From contig NZ_SCOH01000037.1 in NCBI RefSeq assembly GCF_005503445.1, positions 1 to 51,804 on the forward strand: a stretch of DNA of 51,804 nt, written 5' to 3'. This document shows positions 1 through 8,601 of the stretch, piece after piece; the first letter of the stretch is position 1, and each line of letters begins with the position of its first letter. Both the position numbers and the translations under genes were made by a program. The notes under the pieces are model-generated. The model did not search any database. It was not told the origin of the DNA and saw nothing but the letters and a program-made list of their open reading frames with translations. Source of the stretch: Chitinivorax sp. B (GTDB lineage Bacteria; Pseudomonadota; Gammaproteobacteria; Burkholderiales; SCOH01).

Positions 1-36
1 CTACCCTATCCGCCTCGCCAACTTGCCTGGCGGATC

Positions 37-60
37 CCAGCGGGTTTGCTGGCTTTTTTT
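37..60 (+). terminator. Rho-independent terminator of a gene left of the window
   Basis: Stem CCAGC (37-41) pairs with GCTGG (48-52) around a GGGTTT loop and is followed by C and seven T (54-60). It would end a plus-strand transcript whose gene lies left of the window. The stem is short but the T-run is clean. Confidence 0.6.
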
Positions 61-342
61 GATGAGCGCGGGGACAGGTCAGATATTGCCGACGTGATCG
101 GCATGAAAGAATAGTCAATCTAATCAATTATATCATGTCAAATGCGCATGTAATATCATCGAATCCCCTAGTCCGCTCCCCGTCGTTCTAACTCAACCCC
201 TACCTGTAATCCGCCACCTAAGTTGGTGTCCGGGATCATTAGACCACTACAGAATCGGTCGAGATTGAAATGGTCGCGCGGCTTTGCATGATATGTGGCT
301 ATGCTTGACCAGTACTGGGATGGCTTGGTGCCAGAGCTTGGT
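61..342. other. Intergenic stretch without a recognisable gene
   Basis: No convincing coding frame is visible. The stretch around 220-255 (TTGGTGTCCGGGATCATTAG, then ACCACTACAG) reminds me of the ends of IS3-family insertion sequences, but there is no transposase and no matching second end. It may be a relic or chance. Confidence 0.3.
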
Positions 343-376
343 AAAAAAAGCCCGCAACTGTGATTAAGTTGCGGGC
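343..376 (-). terminator. Strong rho-independent terminator of the 401-1195 gene
   Basis: Read on the minus strand, GCCCGCAACT and AGTTGCGGGC form a perfect 10-bp stem with a 7-nt loop (360-366), followed by seven T (349-343). It lies 25 bp past the stop codon of the minus-strand gene and fits it exactly. Confidence 0.9.
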
Positions 377-400
377 AACGGATCGGATGGATTGACCAAC

Positions 401-1195
401 CTAAAAACCTAAACTCAGCGCTAAATCCTGATCTTTGCGTGGATCAAAGCCTGTTTGTGGTGGCAGGCGAAGCCAAGTGGCCGGGAAGTTGTCAAAGTCG
501 GGGCGGGTGTGAGTGGGCGCCGCAACAAAAACAGGTAGGTGGCGCAACCCCTTGGCTGCCAAAAAATCATTGATCCATTTAGGCAGTACACTGGCCCAAT
601 TGCCTGGCAAGGGGCGGGTGTGGACATGAGCCCATTCCCCTTTTTGCAGGACAACCAGTGACAGGCTGTCTGGCTCCAGCGCGACAAACAGCGCATCATT
701 GGCAATCTTGGCCTGCAATTTGTTGAAAATGGCAACTGCCATGGGTGTCAGATTGATATTGGGGATGTTGCAATCTTCACCATAGCGTTCGATGGCACGC
801 ATCAAGCGGTTGTCCACTGCACTGACCACGCGATTGCGGCCATGTTGAGCGGGTGACATGGTCAGGGACCAGCTATTGGCCGCTTCCCCATGGCGCAATG
901 ACAACATGGCATGGGCATAGGCACGGGCTTCTTGGTCAGACAAAATGCGCCCTTGCCAGGGCAAGACCGCGTACTTAACCCAGGATGCAGACACCAGCAC
1001 ATCCAGTGATTCAGTTCCCGCACCGAAGCGGTCATGCCACCCCACCAGCTCATCGAACTGGGGAGCACCGTTGACGGTGCAAAGTGGCAAGCGATTGTGT
1101 TGCAGGCAACGCCGTCTGATGGCGCTGACTCGCGTCATTTCCAGTTTGCCGGAAAGAATGGAGAGTGTCAGACGATCTCGTAAGAGCCCAAACAT
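401..1195 (-). CDS. Hypothetical protein with possible actin-like (PilM/GspL-type) fold
   Basis: A 264-residue protein without signal peptide or membrane segment. I do not recognise a named family. The second half, from about residue 128 (S-A-V-D-N-R-L-M-R-A-I-E) through a hydrophobic strand pattern near 165-185, resembles the second ATPase subdomain of PilM/GspL-like proteins of type IV pilus and type II secretion inner-membrane platforms. A complete phosphate-binding motif is not obvious, so nucleotide binding is unproven. The start is well supported: AGGAG lies seven bases before the ATG. The gene is monocistronic, with its own terminator at 343-376, and is divergent from the SARP-type regulator at 1504. 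The shared repeat-bearing promoter region suggests that regulator may control it; that is inference. No pilus or secretion genes lie nearby. Confidence 0.6.
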   Translation of the reverse strand: MFGLLRDRLTLSILSGKLEMTRVSAIRRRCLQHNRLPLCTVNGAPQFDELVGWHDRFGAGTESLDVLVSASWVKYAVLPWQGRILSDQEARAYAHAMLSLRHGEAANSWSLTMSPAQHGRNRVVSAVDNRLMRAIERYGEDCNIPNINLTPMAVAIFNKLQAKIANDALFVALEPDSLSLVVLQKGEWAHVHTRPLPGNWASVLPKWINDFLAAKGLRHLPVFVAAPTHTRPDFDNFPATWLRLPPQTGFDPRKDQDLALSLGF

Positions 1196-1281
1196 ATGCT
1201 CACTCCTCTGTGCTGCAGTTTACTTTTCTTGTTGGCCTGTTTTTGATAGGCCTTGTTCAGTGAGGCAGTCTATTAAATGGG

Positions 1282-1310
1282 GCGTTACTGAAGCGTTACT
1301 GCATGTAACG
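1282..1310. promoter_or_regulatory. Candidate operator: 11-bp-period direct repeat plus palindrome
   Basis: GCGTTACTG occurs at 1282-1290 and again at 1293-1301, exactly 11 bp apart. The second copy also forms an inverted repeat, CGTTAC (1294-1299) with GTAACG (1305-1310). It sits in the 308-bp region between the divergent genes at 1195 and 1504. SARP-family regulators are known to bind direct repeats spaced by one or two helical turns, so autoregulation or control of the divergent gene is plausible. Binding itself is inference. The remainder of 1196-1503 is AT-rich and shows no other gene. Confidence 0.5.
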
Positions 1311-1503
1311 GAAAATATCTGAAAACGATGCCATTTAAGTTCTTATGCGGTCAGCTGTCCGTTTCAAGCCAGTGTCAACAAGCAAGAATGTGTAACTGCT
1401 GTAATAAAATGCATCACCATTATTTCGGCCTTTGGTAATATGGTCCCCGCAAAACAAATGACAACGTGCTTCTGCATGACATTAGAATGCAGTGCAGGGC
1501 AAA

Positions 1504-4500
1504 ATGACGGATCAGGGTACAGGTGCGGACAACATGCAATTCGATCAGGACGTGATTTTCACGTTGAATCTCTATGGCGTGCCGTGTCTTTTCACCCATC
1601 AAACTGAAATACGGCTGGAACGCAAAGATGCTGGCATGGTCGCGTACCTTGCTTTTGAGCAGACCGCCAGCCGCGCAAAACTTGCCAGTCTGTTCTGGCC
1701 GGACACTGATGCGGAAAAAGCCCGGCGCAATTTGCGGCAGCGTTTGCTGCGTCTTCGCCGTCTGGTGGGGTTGCCATTGATCGATGGCGACCAGATCCTG
1801 TCGCTGCATGCCCAGATTCAATCCAATACCGCCATTCAGACAACTGAAACCGATCAACATGGTCTGTTAAGCGCATTTCAGTATGAAGACCTGCCTGAAT
1901 TTCAGGCTTGGCTGGATCGCATTCGTGTGCAGCTGGGTATGCAGGCCCAGCTGGGCATTAAGCGCCAAATGCAGCAGGCAGAAGCTGCCATGGCATTGGA
2001 AGAAGCCATTGCGGCTGCTTACCAATTGTTGGCGCTGGATGCGGTTGATGAGGATGCCTATCGTTGTCTGATCAAGTGTCATTACCTGAAAGGGGACCGT
2101 GCTGCGGCGCTGGATGCTTATCGCCATTGCCAACTGGTATTGGCCAAGGAATTAGGGGTGGCGCCTTCTGAAGAAACGGAATTCCTGCGCAAGCAATTGC
2201 AGGAAAAAGTACTGGCTGCTGCAACCGCTTCTCCTTTGCCCATGACCGTATTGCGACCACCACAGTTGGTGGGACGCCAAGTAGCATGGCAATGGTTGAC
2301 CGAACAATGGCAATCCAAGCGAGTGAGTTTGATATCGGGCAAGGCGGGAGTAGGTAAAACCCGGCTGGCAGGTGAATTTTGTGAGCAGCAAACTGGCAAG
2401 GTACTGCGTATCGAAGGTCGTCCTGGTGATGTTGCCATCCCTTATCTGTTTTTGTCGCGGATGATGCGGGTCATGTTGCCGTTATTGGGTGACGAGCTGC
2501 CAACGGGTGTTCGTACAGAGCTGTCGCGGTTATTACCCGAGTTGGCTTCGTCTGCCCTGCCCATGCAGGAGGACGATCGCGCTTGTTTGATCAATGCAGT
2601 CGAGTTCGTGGTTCGGCAAATGCCTTCACGTCCGATCAGTGGGGTAATGATCGATGATCTGCACTATGCCGATCAGGCTAGTTTGGAGACGGTTTCTGCC
2701 GTTATTCCTGCCACCATCGCGCAAGGATTGCCATGGGTGATGACTTTTCGCGAGGAGGGCATGACCCCGCACTTGCAGCGACTGCAGGCTGACTTTCTAC
2801 AAACGGAGTGGGGTGCAACCTTATCGCTGCTCCCCTTGAGCTTGGATCAAACCAGTAGTTTGATCGAATCGCTGGTTCTGCCGACGCTGGATCTGCATCC
2901 ATTGACCAGTCAGTTGCATCACCGGGCTGGTGGCAATCCGATGATGCTGCTGGAGATCATTAAAGCAATCCTGCAGCAATGGGGTGGTAGTGGCGAGCTG
3001 CCGATGCAGTTGCCGATTCCGGACAATGTCAAAGCCATTTTCAAGTTGCGATTGGGTAGCCTCAGTTCACAGGCACTTGCCTTGGCGCGTTGTGCAGCAG
3101 TGGCCGGTGAATGCTTTTGTACCGAATTGGCCCAGGCTGTGTTGGGCGTCAGTCTGATGGATCTGATTTCTCCTTGGGCTGAGTTGGAGCAGGCGCAAAT
3201 ACTGGAAAACCAGGCACTGGTGCATGACACCCTGGCCGAAGCCACGTTGGCAGAGATACCAGGCGGTTTGCTTCAGCTTTTACACTTTGAAGTTGCCAGT
3301 TTTCTGGAACACCAAGAACCACCACCCGTGCATTTGCTGGTACGCCACTGGCAACAGGCTGGCAAGCCGGAAAAAGCGTTGCCGTTGATGCTGCAGGAAG
3401 CTGACACGGCGTGCAGGGCCGGGAAATGCCTTGAAGAAATCACTTGGCTGGAGTTGGCGCTGCCATTGTTGGAGGCAGATGATGGTACCAATCAGGTTTT
3501 CGATATTCGCTACCGCTTGTTTTGCCGTTATCGTTTGGCCCGGCCGCTGTACTTGCTGGTGGGGCAGGTTGAGGCAATGGCTGTTTTGGCTGAGGGTGAG
3601 GTGCAGTATGCCTGGTTGACCATTGCGCAATCCGAACTGGCCCTACTTGAAGGTGATGCGGATACGGCAAGAGAACTGGCAGATGAAGCACTTGAAACAG
3701 CGTATCGGCTTGATCACCATGGCTTGATCTTTGATGCAACCAAAGCATTGACCAAGGTATTACAACATCAGGAATGCTATGACTTGGCGCTGCAGGAAGT
3801 CGACAAGGTACAAGGCATGTTGCGTATCTCCGATCATGCGCTGAATATAGACAGCGCATTGCACTATGCCATCGCATTGCTCGATGCGGATCGCTGCACG
3901 GAATGCTTGCTCTATGTGCAACATGCGATGCGGATGGAGTCCGAGCAATCCCATCAGGGTAACCGATTCCAGCTGTCGCTGGTGGCTGGCCATGCGGAAT
4001 TCACGATGGGGGATGTTGCCAAGGCATTACAGCATTTCCGCTATGCTGATACGCTTCATTCAACCCACATGCCAGCCCCGAATATCTGGCAGGGACGGTA
4101 CTCGTGCTATGCCGATATCTTGCGGCAGGCTGGGCATTTTCAGCAGGCATTGGCCATTCTTGAATTGGCACGCGCCCGTCAGATAGAAGTAGGAAGCGAC
4201 CGCCAAGCACTGGATTGCTATGCGCTGGCACAGTTGTATTGGCAGTTGGGTCAACCAGCCAAAGCCAAGCCGTTGATGGAGGAAAGTCTGCGTATCCATG
4301 GCAAGAGCCCTTGCGTTGAAGCCCAAGGGTGGATTTTGCAAGCCCGTTTGAGTCTGGCAACACAGCAGGTGCCGCGCGCAGACTTATTGCAGCAGGCATT
4401 GGATATTCTGCCAGAGTCGGGAAAACGTAACCTGCGCATCATGGCATTATTGGCGCTGGCAGAGATTCCAAATCGCCCAGCCGCCTATCAGGAAGCGCGC

Positions 4501-4878
4501 CAAGCCTGGAAGATGGCACATGGCCACGATCTGTGGGGATTGCAGGCAGCTAGCCTAGCTGCCATGGCACGTGAGGCACTGAAACTGGGGCGGCGTGAGG
4601 AGGCGACCATGCATGCGCTGTCTGCAGTTGCGCTGTTACTGAACTATGTGCCGGGTGATATCTACCCGATGACAGTATGGCGCGAGGTGTATGAGGTACT
4701 GCAATCCCAGGCATATCAGGCCGCCGCTGACACTGCACTGGAATATGCCTCACGTTGGCTGGCCCGCGTTGCGGCGTGTGATGTGCCACTGGAGTACCGG
4801 GATTCCTTTTTCAACCGCAATCCTGATAACAAGTTGTTTTTGCATCTGGCGCGTTTTAGACAGCCATCAATCATGTGA
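1504..4878 (+). CDS. SARP/BTAD-type transcriptional regulator with AAA ATPase and TPR-like C-terminus
   Basis: A large (1124-residue) signal-integrating regulator. Residues about 15-105 are an OmpR-like winged helix of the SARP type (L-A-S-L-F-W-P-D then arginine-rich R-R-N-L-R-Q-R-L-L-R-L-R-R). About 110-235 is the bacterial transcriptional activator (BTAD) helical domain. A P-loop ATPase follows, with Walker A GKAGVGKTR near 279 and a Walker B-like segment M-I-D-D-L-H near 380. From about 600 to the end there are helical repeats of TPR kind. No C-terminal LuxR helix-turn-helix is present, unlike MalT-type regulators, so DNA binding should reside in the N-terminus. A GTG at 1492 would add four residues; the ATG at 1504, with AGGG upstream, is preferred. 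The ligand is unknown. The gene is divergent from 401-1195, and its stop is one base from the convergent YeeZ-like gene. Confidence 0.85.
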   Translation: MTDQGTGADNMQFDQDVIFTLNLYGVPCLFTHQTEIRLERKDAGMVAYLAFEQTASRAKLASLFWPDTDAEKARRNLRQRLLRLRRLVGLPLIDGDQILSLHAQIQSNTAIQTTETDQHGLLSAFQYEDLPEFQAWLDRIRVQLGMQAQLGIKRQMQQAEAAMALEEAIAAAYQLLALDAVDEDAYRCLIKCHYLKGDRAAALDAYRHCQLVLAKELGVAPSEETEFLRKQLQEKVLAAATASPLPMTVLRPPQLVGRQVAWQWLTEQWQSKRVSLISGKAGVGKTRLAGEFCEQQTGKVLRIEGRPGDVAIPYLFLSRMMRVMLPLLGDELPTGVRTELSRLLPELASSALPMQEDDRACLINAVEFVVRQMPSRPISGVMIDDLHYADQASLETVSAVIPATIAQGLPWVMTFREEGMTPHLQRLQADFLQTEWGATLSLLPLSLDQTSSLIESLVLPTLDLHPLTSQLHHRAGGNPMMLLEIIKAILQQWGGSGELPMQLPIPDNVKAIFKLRLGSLSSQALALARCAAVAGECFCTELAQAVLGVSLMDLISPWAELEQAQILENQALVHDTLAEATLAEIPGGLLQLLHFEVASFLEHQEPPPVHLLVRHWQQAGKPEKALPLMLQEADTACRAGKCLEEITWLELALPLLEADDGTNQVFDIRYRLFCRYRLARPLYLLVGQVEAMAVLAEGEVQYAWLTIAQSELALLEGDADTARELADEALETAYRLDHHGLIFDATKALTKVLQHQECYDLALQEVDKVQGMLRISDHALNIDSALHYAIALLDADRCTECLLYVQHAMRMESEQSHQGNRFQLSLVAGHAEFTMGDVAKALQHFRYADTLHSTHMPAPNIWQGRYSCYADILRQAGHFQQALAILELARARQIEVGSDRQALDCYALAQLYWQLGQPAKAKPLMEESLRIHGKSPCVEAQGWILQARLSLATQQVPRADLLQQALDILPESGKRNLRIMALLALAEIPNRPAAYQEARQAWKMAHGHDLWGLQAASLAAMAREALKLGRREEATMHALSAVALLLNYVPGDIYPMTVWREVYEVLQSQAYQAAADTALEYASRWLARVAACDVPLEYRDSFFNRNPDNKLFLHLARFRQPSIM

Positions 4879-4879
4879 T

Positions 4880-5743
4880 TCAGTCGGCCAGCAGCCCGGT
4901 TTCGAGGGCGGGGTACTGTAAAATCAGTTTCAATTCTCGTTTCAAGCGAATAGAGGATAGCCGACGGGATTCGTCCATGAACGACAGCATGGCCGGGGCC
5001 AATCTGATGGCTGCTTCGCTGCGGCTGATCCGTGGTGGGCGGGGCAGGCCTTTGGTATCAGCTATGCGATCAAAATAGTCCCCCATTTTCATCTGATCAT
5101 CGTCTACTACGTTATAGATTCGCAGACTGGTTCCCCGACACAATGTGGCGATGGCTGCTCGGGCCAGGTCGTGAGCGTGGATATGATTGCTGTAGCCGTC
5201 TTCTGAAGGTGACAACGTAGGCGAACCAGCGCGGATACGCTCAATTGGCAGACGACTGGCGGCATAAATGCCCGGTACGCGTAACAGACTGACGATGGCA
5301 CCGGTGCGCTTACCCCAGCTGCGTAACTGCTGTTCAGCATCTAAGCGTCGCCAGGCTCGATCTGTTGCAGGATTGGGCCTACGTGTCTCATTTGCCCAAG
5401 CACCACCGCAATCGCCATAGACGCCGCTGGTGCTGATGTAGATCAGTCGCTGTGGTAAGATTCCACGTTTTGTCAACGCGTTAAGCAGGTGTCGGGTGCG
5501 TGGGTCTTGCCGGCCAGATGCTGGTGGTGGGGCGAAGTGGAATACGATATCCGCCAGTCCGGTAATCCGGCCTAATGTAGCCGGCTGATCCAGATCGCCA
5601 AGTAAAGGCGTGATGCCATTCTGGCGTAACCAACTGGCCTTTTCGGCCTGTCGGATCAAGCCATAAAGACGAAACCGCCCGCTCAATAAGCGGGCTATGC
5701 GCAGCGCAATGTCGCCGCAGCCAATGAAGAGCACTCGTTGCAT
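4880..5743 (-). CDS. NAD(P)-binding epimerase/dehydratase-like protein (YeeZ family)
   Basis: 287 residues. The N-terminus V-L-F-I-G-C-G-D-I-A-L-R-I-A is a Rossmann dinucleotide-binding motif, followed by conversion of the sugar-epimerase scaffold: an I-S-T-S-G-V-Y-G-D segment near 104-112 supplies the SDR-type Ser/Thr and Tyr, though the usual YxxxK lysine is not evident at that point. Length and architecture match the YeeZ/SDR-a5-like proteins of Proteobacteria, whose substrate is unknown. The gene converges on the SARP regulator with one base between stop codons and no terminator there. Its start lies 62 bp from the divergent flavoreductase gene. Substrate and pathway cannot be told from sequence. 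Confidence 0.8.
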   Translation of the reverse strand: MQRVLFIGCGDIALRIARLLSGRFRLYGLIRQAEKASWLRQNGITPLLGDLDQPATLGRITGLADIVFHFAPPPASGRQDPRTRHLLNALTKRGILPQRLIYISTSGVYGDCGGAWANETRRPNPATDRAWRRLDAEQQLRSWGKRTGAIVSLLRVPGIYAASRLPIERIRAGSPTLSPSEDGYSNHIHAHDLARAAIATLCRGTSLRIYNVVDDDQMKMGDYFDRIADTKGLPRPPRISRSEAAIRLAPAMLSFMDESRRLSSIRLKRELKLILQYPALETGLLAD

Positions 5744-5805
5744 AGCGCAAGTCTATAACGAAAACCGGGCGAAGCGCTCGTCCGGAGTTGAAGGAATGAA
5801 TCAAG

Positions 5806-6837
5806 ATGTCATGTAAGGTGACCGTCAAGCCTAGCGGGCATGAGTTTATCGTCAACGAGGGTGAAACCATCCTGGAGGCTGCGTTGCGCGAAAGCATCAT
5901 GTTGCCCTATGGCTGCCGTAACGGCGCATGTGGTGCCTGCAAAGGCAAGGTGTTGGAAGGTACGGTGACTCATTCTGCCTATGCCGAAGCAACTTTGAGC
6001 AACGATGAGCGTGTCAAAGGTATTGCCCTGTTCTGCTGCGCCAAGCCGCAAGGCGACGTGGTGATCGAATCCAAAGAGATTGGTGCCGCCAAGGATATCC
6101 AGATCAAAACGCTGCCGTGCCGTGTGGAAAAGATCGAGAAAATCTCGCACAACGTTGCGGTATTGTCATTGAAGTTGCCAGCCAACGAACGTTTGCAGTT
6201 CATGGCAGGTCAGTACATCGACATCATCATGAAGGATGGCAAGCGTCGCAGCTTCAGTATGGCCAATGCGCCCCATGACGATGCCTTTATCCAGTTACAT
6301 ATTCGCCACATGCCGGGTGGTACCTTTTCCGAGTATGTGTGGAACACGATGAAGCCCAAGGAGATCATGCGTTTCCAGGGCCCGCTGGGAAGCTTCTTCC
6401 TGCGTGAGGATTCTGATAAGCCGATCATTTTTGTAGCCAGCGGTACAGGTTTTGCACCAGTGAAGGGCATTGTCGAGCACGCCATCAGGCACAATATCCA
6501 GCGGCCTATGACACTTTACTGGGGGGCTTACAACAAGTCCGACATTTACATGTATGACCTGCCGGAACAATGGGCACGCGATTATCCTCACTTCAAGTTT
6601 GTGCCGGTTCTGTCTGACCCAGTACCGGCAGACAACTGGCATGGGCGTATTGGTTTTGTGCATGCAGCGGTGCTGGATGATGTCACTGATTTCAGTAATT
6701 ATCAGGTCTACGCCTGCGGTGCCCCAGTGATGGTGGAGGCTGCACACCGGGGCTTTACTGAGAAAGGCTTGCCGGAGGATGAGTTCTATTCCGATGCCTT
6801 CTTCCTGTCAAAGGATCTGAAACCAACCGGTGCATGA
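5806..6837 (+). CDS. Ferredoxin-NAD(P)H flavoreductase (CDP-6-deoxy-delta-3,4-glucoseen reductase-like)
   Basis: 343 residues in three modules. Residues 1-90 are a plant-type 2Fe-2S ferredoxin with C-R-N-G-A-C-G-A-C (Cys37, 42, 45) and a fourth cysteine near 76-77 (L-F-C-C). About 100-200 is the FAD-binding barrel, with the flavin motif R-R-S-F-S-M-A-N near 146. About 205-335 is the NAD(P)H domain, with G-T-G-F-A-P and the terminal C-G-A-P near 304. This order (ferredoxin first) is that of AscD/RfbI-like and oxygenase reductase components. Many betaproteobacteria carry a copy under the glucoseen reductase name without dideoxysugar genes, as here, so the physiological partner is unknown. AAGGA lies about ten bases before the ATG. 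A terminator follows at 6862. Confidence 0.88.
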   Translation: MSCKVTVKPSGHEFIVNEGETILEAALRESIMLPYGCRNGACGACKGKVLEGTVTHSAYAEATLSNDERVKGIALFCCAKPQGDVVIESKEIGAAKDIQIKTLPCRVEKIEKISHNVAVLSLKLPANERLQFMAGQYIDIIMKDGKRRSFSMANAPHDDAFIQLHIRHMPGGTFSEYVWNTMKPKEIMRFQGPLGSFFLREDSDKPIIFVASGTGFAPVKGIVEHAIRHNIQRPMTLYWGAYNKSDIYMYDLPEQWARDYPHFKFVPVLSDPVPADNWHGRIGFVHAAVLDDVTDFSNYQVYACGAPVMVEAAHRGFTEKGLPEDEFYSDAFFLSKDLKPTGA

Positions 6838-6861
6838 TGTACTGGGGCTGATGGATGTAAC

Positions 6862-6882
6862 GGCCGGGCAACCGGCCTTTTT
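6862..6882 (+). terminator. Rho-independent terminator after the flavoreductase gene
   Basis: Perfect 6-bp stem GGCCGG (6862-6867) / CCGGCC (6872-6877) with loop GCAA and a T-run 6878-6882. It lies 24 bp past the stop codon. Confidence 0.9.
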
Positions 6883-8130
6883 CTATTTGGCTGTGGCGGA
6901 CCTCTTGAACGGATTGCTTTCTGGCGCTTCTTCATGCTGAATCAGTTTCAGCATGGGTTTGACGAACTGATTGAGCAATGGTTGGCGATGTCGCAGCCAC
7001 ATCCGAATTGGTTCAGGTTGGCAGCCTAATCGGGCTTTGGGTTCCAGAGCAGTACGGCCGAACGAGATTTGTTTGCAGCCAAAGGCAATGGATTGGGCGA
7101 TGGCAGCGTGCAGTAGCCGTAAATAGATTGGTAAACCCTCGGCTGCTGCATCTCGGTCAAAGCCAATATGGTAGGCATAGGCCATTTCGCCGTCTTTTAG
7201 TGTGGCGATGAAGCCCAGTAATTTCCCGTCGCGCTTGATCACGGTGAAAATCACCCGCTCTGTCCCAGTGGCCGCCAGTGAAGGCCAGTATTCTGGGCGC
7301 AATGTGAATGGACGAAGGCTGGCATTGCCGTGCACTTGTAGATAGAGTGCCTGGATTCGGTTGGCATGGTTGGCGACATCTGTCAGGGTTTCGACCGTGC
7401 AGCCCGATTTGTCGATGGGTTCCAGCACCTGGTTCTTCACTGCACTACGGTATTTGGACACCATGCTGCCCAGGTAGTCGGCGTGGCTCTTCCAGGCTGG
7501 GTCTAGCGTCAGCAACATGTTTGGCTCGGTCTCAATGGCACCATAACTTAGCTTGCCCAAGGCCTTACTTTGCAAATACGCTTCGTTCGGCATGTCTTTC
7601 ACCAACACGATATTGGTTTGTCCGGCGATTTTTTCCGCACGCCGTACACGGTAGAGTGCTTCGGCAATGGCTGGCCAGATATCCGTAGGGTCCACGTCTT
7701 CTGCAAATGCTGCTGCGTGCATGCCATACGTCAGCAAATTGCCGCAGACCAGAACCCGCTGAGTGACTGACTGTTCCAACTTGCGCTTGCCTTTCAGCAA
7801 GGCACTGAAACCGGGCACGATAGTGTCGTCACCGGCTTCCCGCAATTGTGCCAAACTGATTTTGACAATCTGCATGCATACCGCCGCCACCGGGCCTTCA
7901 TCGTCGTAAATCAGCGCGTACTTGGGCTCCAGATTGTCCGGGCCCACCTGTTCCAGCAACGTCAGGTACTCAGTCGAAAAGAAATAGCTGTCGTCCGTGG
8001 TAATGGCCGCCCAAGCTGCCTGGTTCAGTTGGGCGATTCGATCCGCGAGGGCAATGTGAAATGTCGTAGGCTTGCGCAGGCGGCGATGTTCGGCAATTCG
8101 TCGGGTGAGCTTGCTGGTGAGTCTTCGCAT
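6883..8130 (-). CDS. FemAB/BioF2-like acetyltransferase-fold protein
   Basis: 415 residues, probably cytoplasmic. The C-terminal half shows the double-GNAT (FemAB-like, peptidoglycan-bridge acyltransferase-type) pattern: a substrate-side segment with K-Y-R-S-A-V-K-N, then G-F-I-A-T-L-K-D-G-E-M-A-Y-A-Y-H-I-G-F-D and a terminal I-S-F-G-R-T-A-L-E-P-K. The family transfers amino-acyl or acyl groups; the substrate here is unknown. The frame stays open to 8304, but an ATG at 8130 preceded by GAGG is chosen, because the extension would run across the terminator of the lptM gene (8247-8270). The stop codon lies right behind the T-run of the convergent flavoreductase terminator. Confidence 0.75.
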   Translation of the reverse strand: MRRLTSKLTRRIAEHRRLRKPTTFHIALADRIAQLNQAAWAAITTDDSYFFSTEYLTLLEQVGPDNLEPKYALIYDDEGPVAAVCMQIVKISLAQLREAGDDTIVPGFSALLKGKRKLEQSVTQRVLVCGNLLTYGMHAAAFAEDVDPTDIWPAIAEALYRVRRAEKIAGQTNIVLVKDMPNEAYLQSKALGKLSYGAIETEPNMLLTLDPAWKSHADYLGSMVSKYRSAVKNQVLEPIDKSGCTVETLTDVANHANRIQALYLQVHGNASLRPFTLRPEYWPSLAATGTERVIFTVIKRDGKLLGFIATLKDGEMAYAYHIGFDRDAAAEGLPIYLRLLHAAIAQSIAFGCKQISFGRTALEPKARLGCQPEPIRMWLRHRQPLLNQFVKPMLKLIQHEEAPESNPFKRSATAK

Positions 8131-8246
8131 GGACTGCCTCTCGGTTCGGGTAAACGCGGCTAATATATGTTGGTGGTAAGTCGGCGTTGAATCGCGCGTC
8201 ACCAAGGTAATCGTGGAATGTATCGACGATGTCGGGTCTGGACAAC

Positions 8247-8270
8247 AAAAAAGCCGGTGTAAACCGGCTT
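8247..8270 (-). terminator. Rho-independent terminator of lptM
   Basis: On the minus strand AAGCCGGT / ACCGGCTT form a perfect 8-bp stem with a 4-nt loop, and the transcript continues into a short T-run (8250-8247). It lies between the lptM stop at 8339 and the FemAB-like start at 8130. Confidence 0.88.
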
Positions 8271-8338
8271 GGTTACAACGGCGGGCAAGTGCAAATCGTG
8301 TCACAAGGCACCCTGATCATTATTCGCAACTTGGGTGC

Positions 8339-8455
8339 TTATTGCTTTTCGGACGGCTGATTTTTGGCCGGTTCTGGCTTGGGCAAGTAAAGTGGCCCTT
8401 TGAAACCACAGGCAGACAGAAGAGCCAACAAAGTCAGGGTGCAAATCAGGCGCAT
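8339..8455 (-). CDS. lptM: LPS-transport maturation lipoprotein LptM (YifL family), 38 residues
   Basis: A very small lipoprotein gene that is easily missed. It encodes 38 residues: a lipoprotein signal peptide with lipobox L-L-S-A-C (Cys16), then G-F-K-G-P-L-Y-L-P, the hallmark of the YifL/LptM family, then a charged proline-rich tail. In E. coli LptM binds the LptDE translocon and promotes LptD disulfide maturation. The start ATG at 8455 heads the only frame with these features, and a terminator follows at 8247-8270. In many Proteobacteria it lies between divergent cyaY and lysA; here cyaY is present on the other side, but no lysA follows. Confidence 0.9.
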   Translation of the reverse strand: MRLICTLTLLALLSACGFKGPLYLPKPEPAKNQPSEKQ

Positions 8456-8601
8456 GATAATGGGTGTTTATGGCAGAATCGAAATCTTAGCAGAATTTCC
8501 CACCATGATGACCGGGCCGAACCAACTGGTCGCGATTGCAATGTTGAACCCCGTGTCAGTCAATCTGTTGATCCTTTCCTGTGCTATGTGGACTGAATAC
8601 C

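Noticed and set aside
2072-3877. Several long antisense frames inside the SARP-type gene
   Set aside because: They are shadows of a gene with clear domain order and have no ribosome binding sites.
8131-8304. N-terminal extension of the FemAB-like gene
   Set aside because: It would cross the lptM terminator, and GAGG supports ATG 8130.
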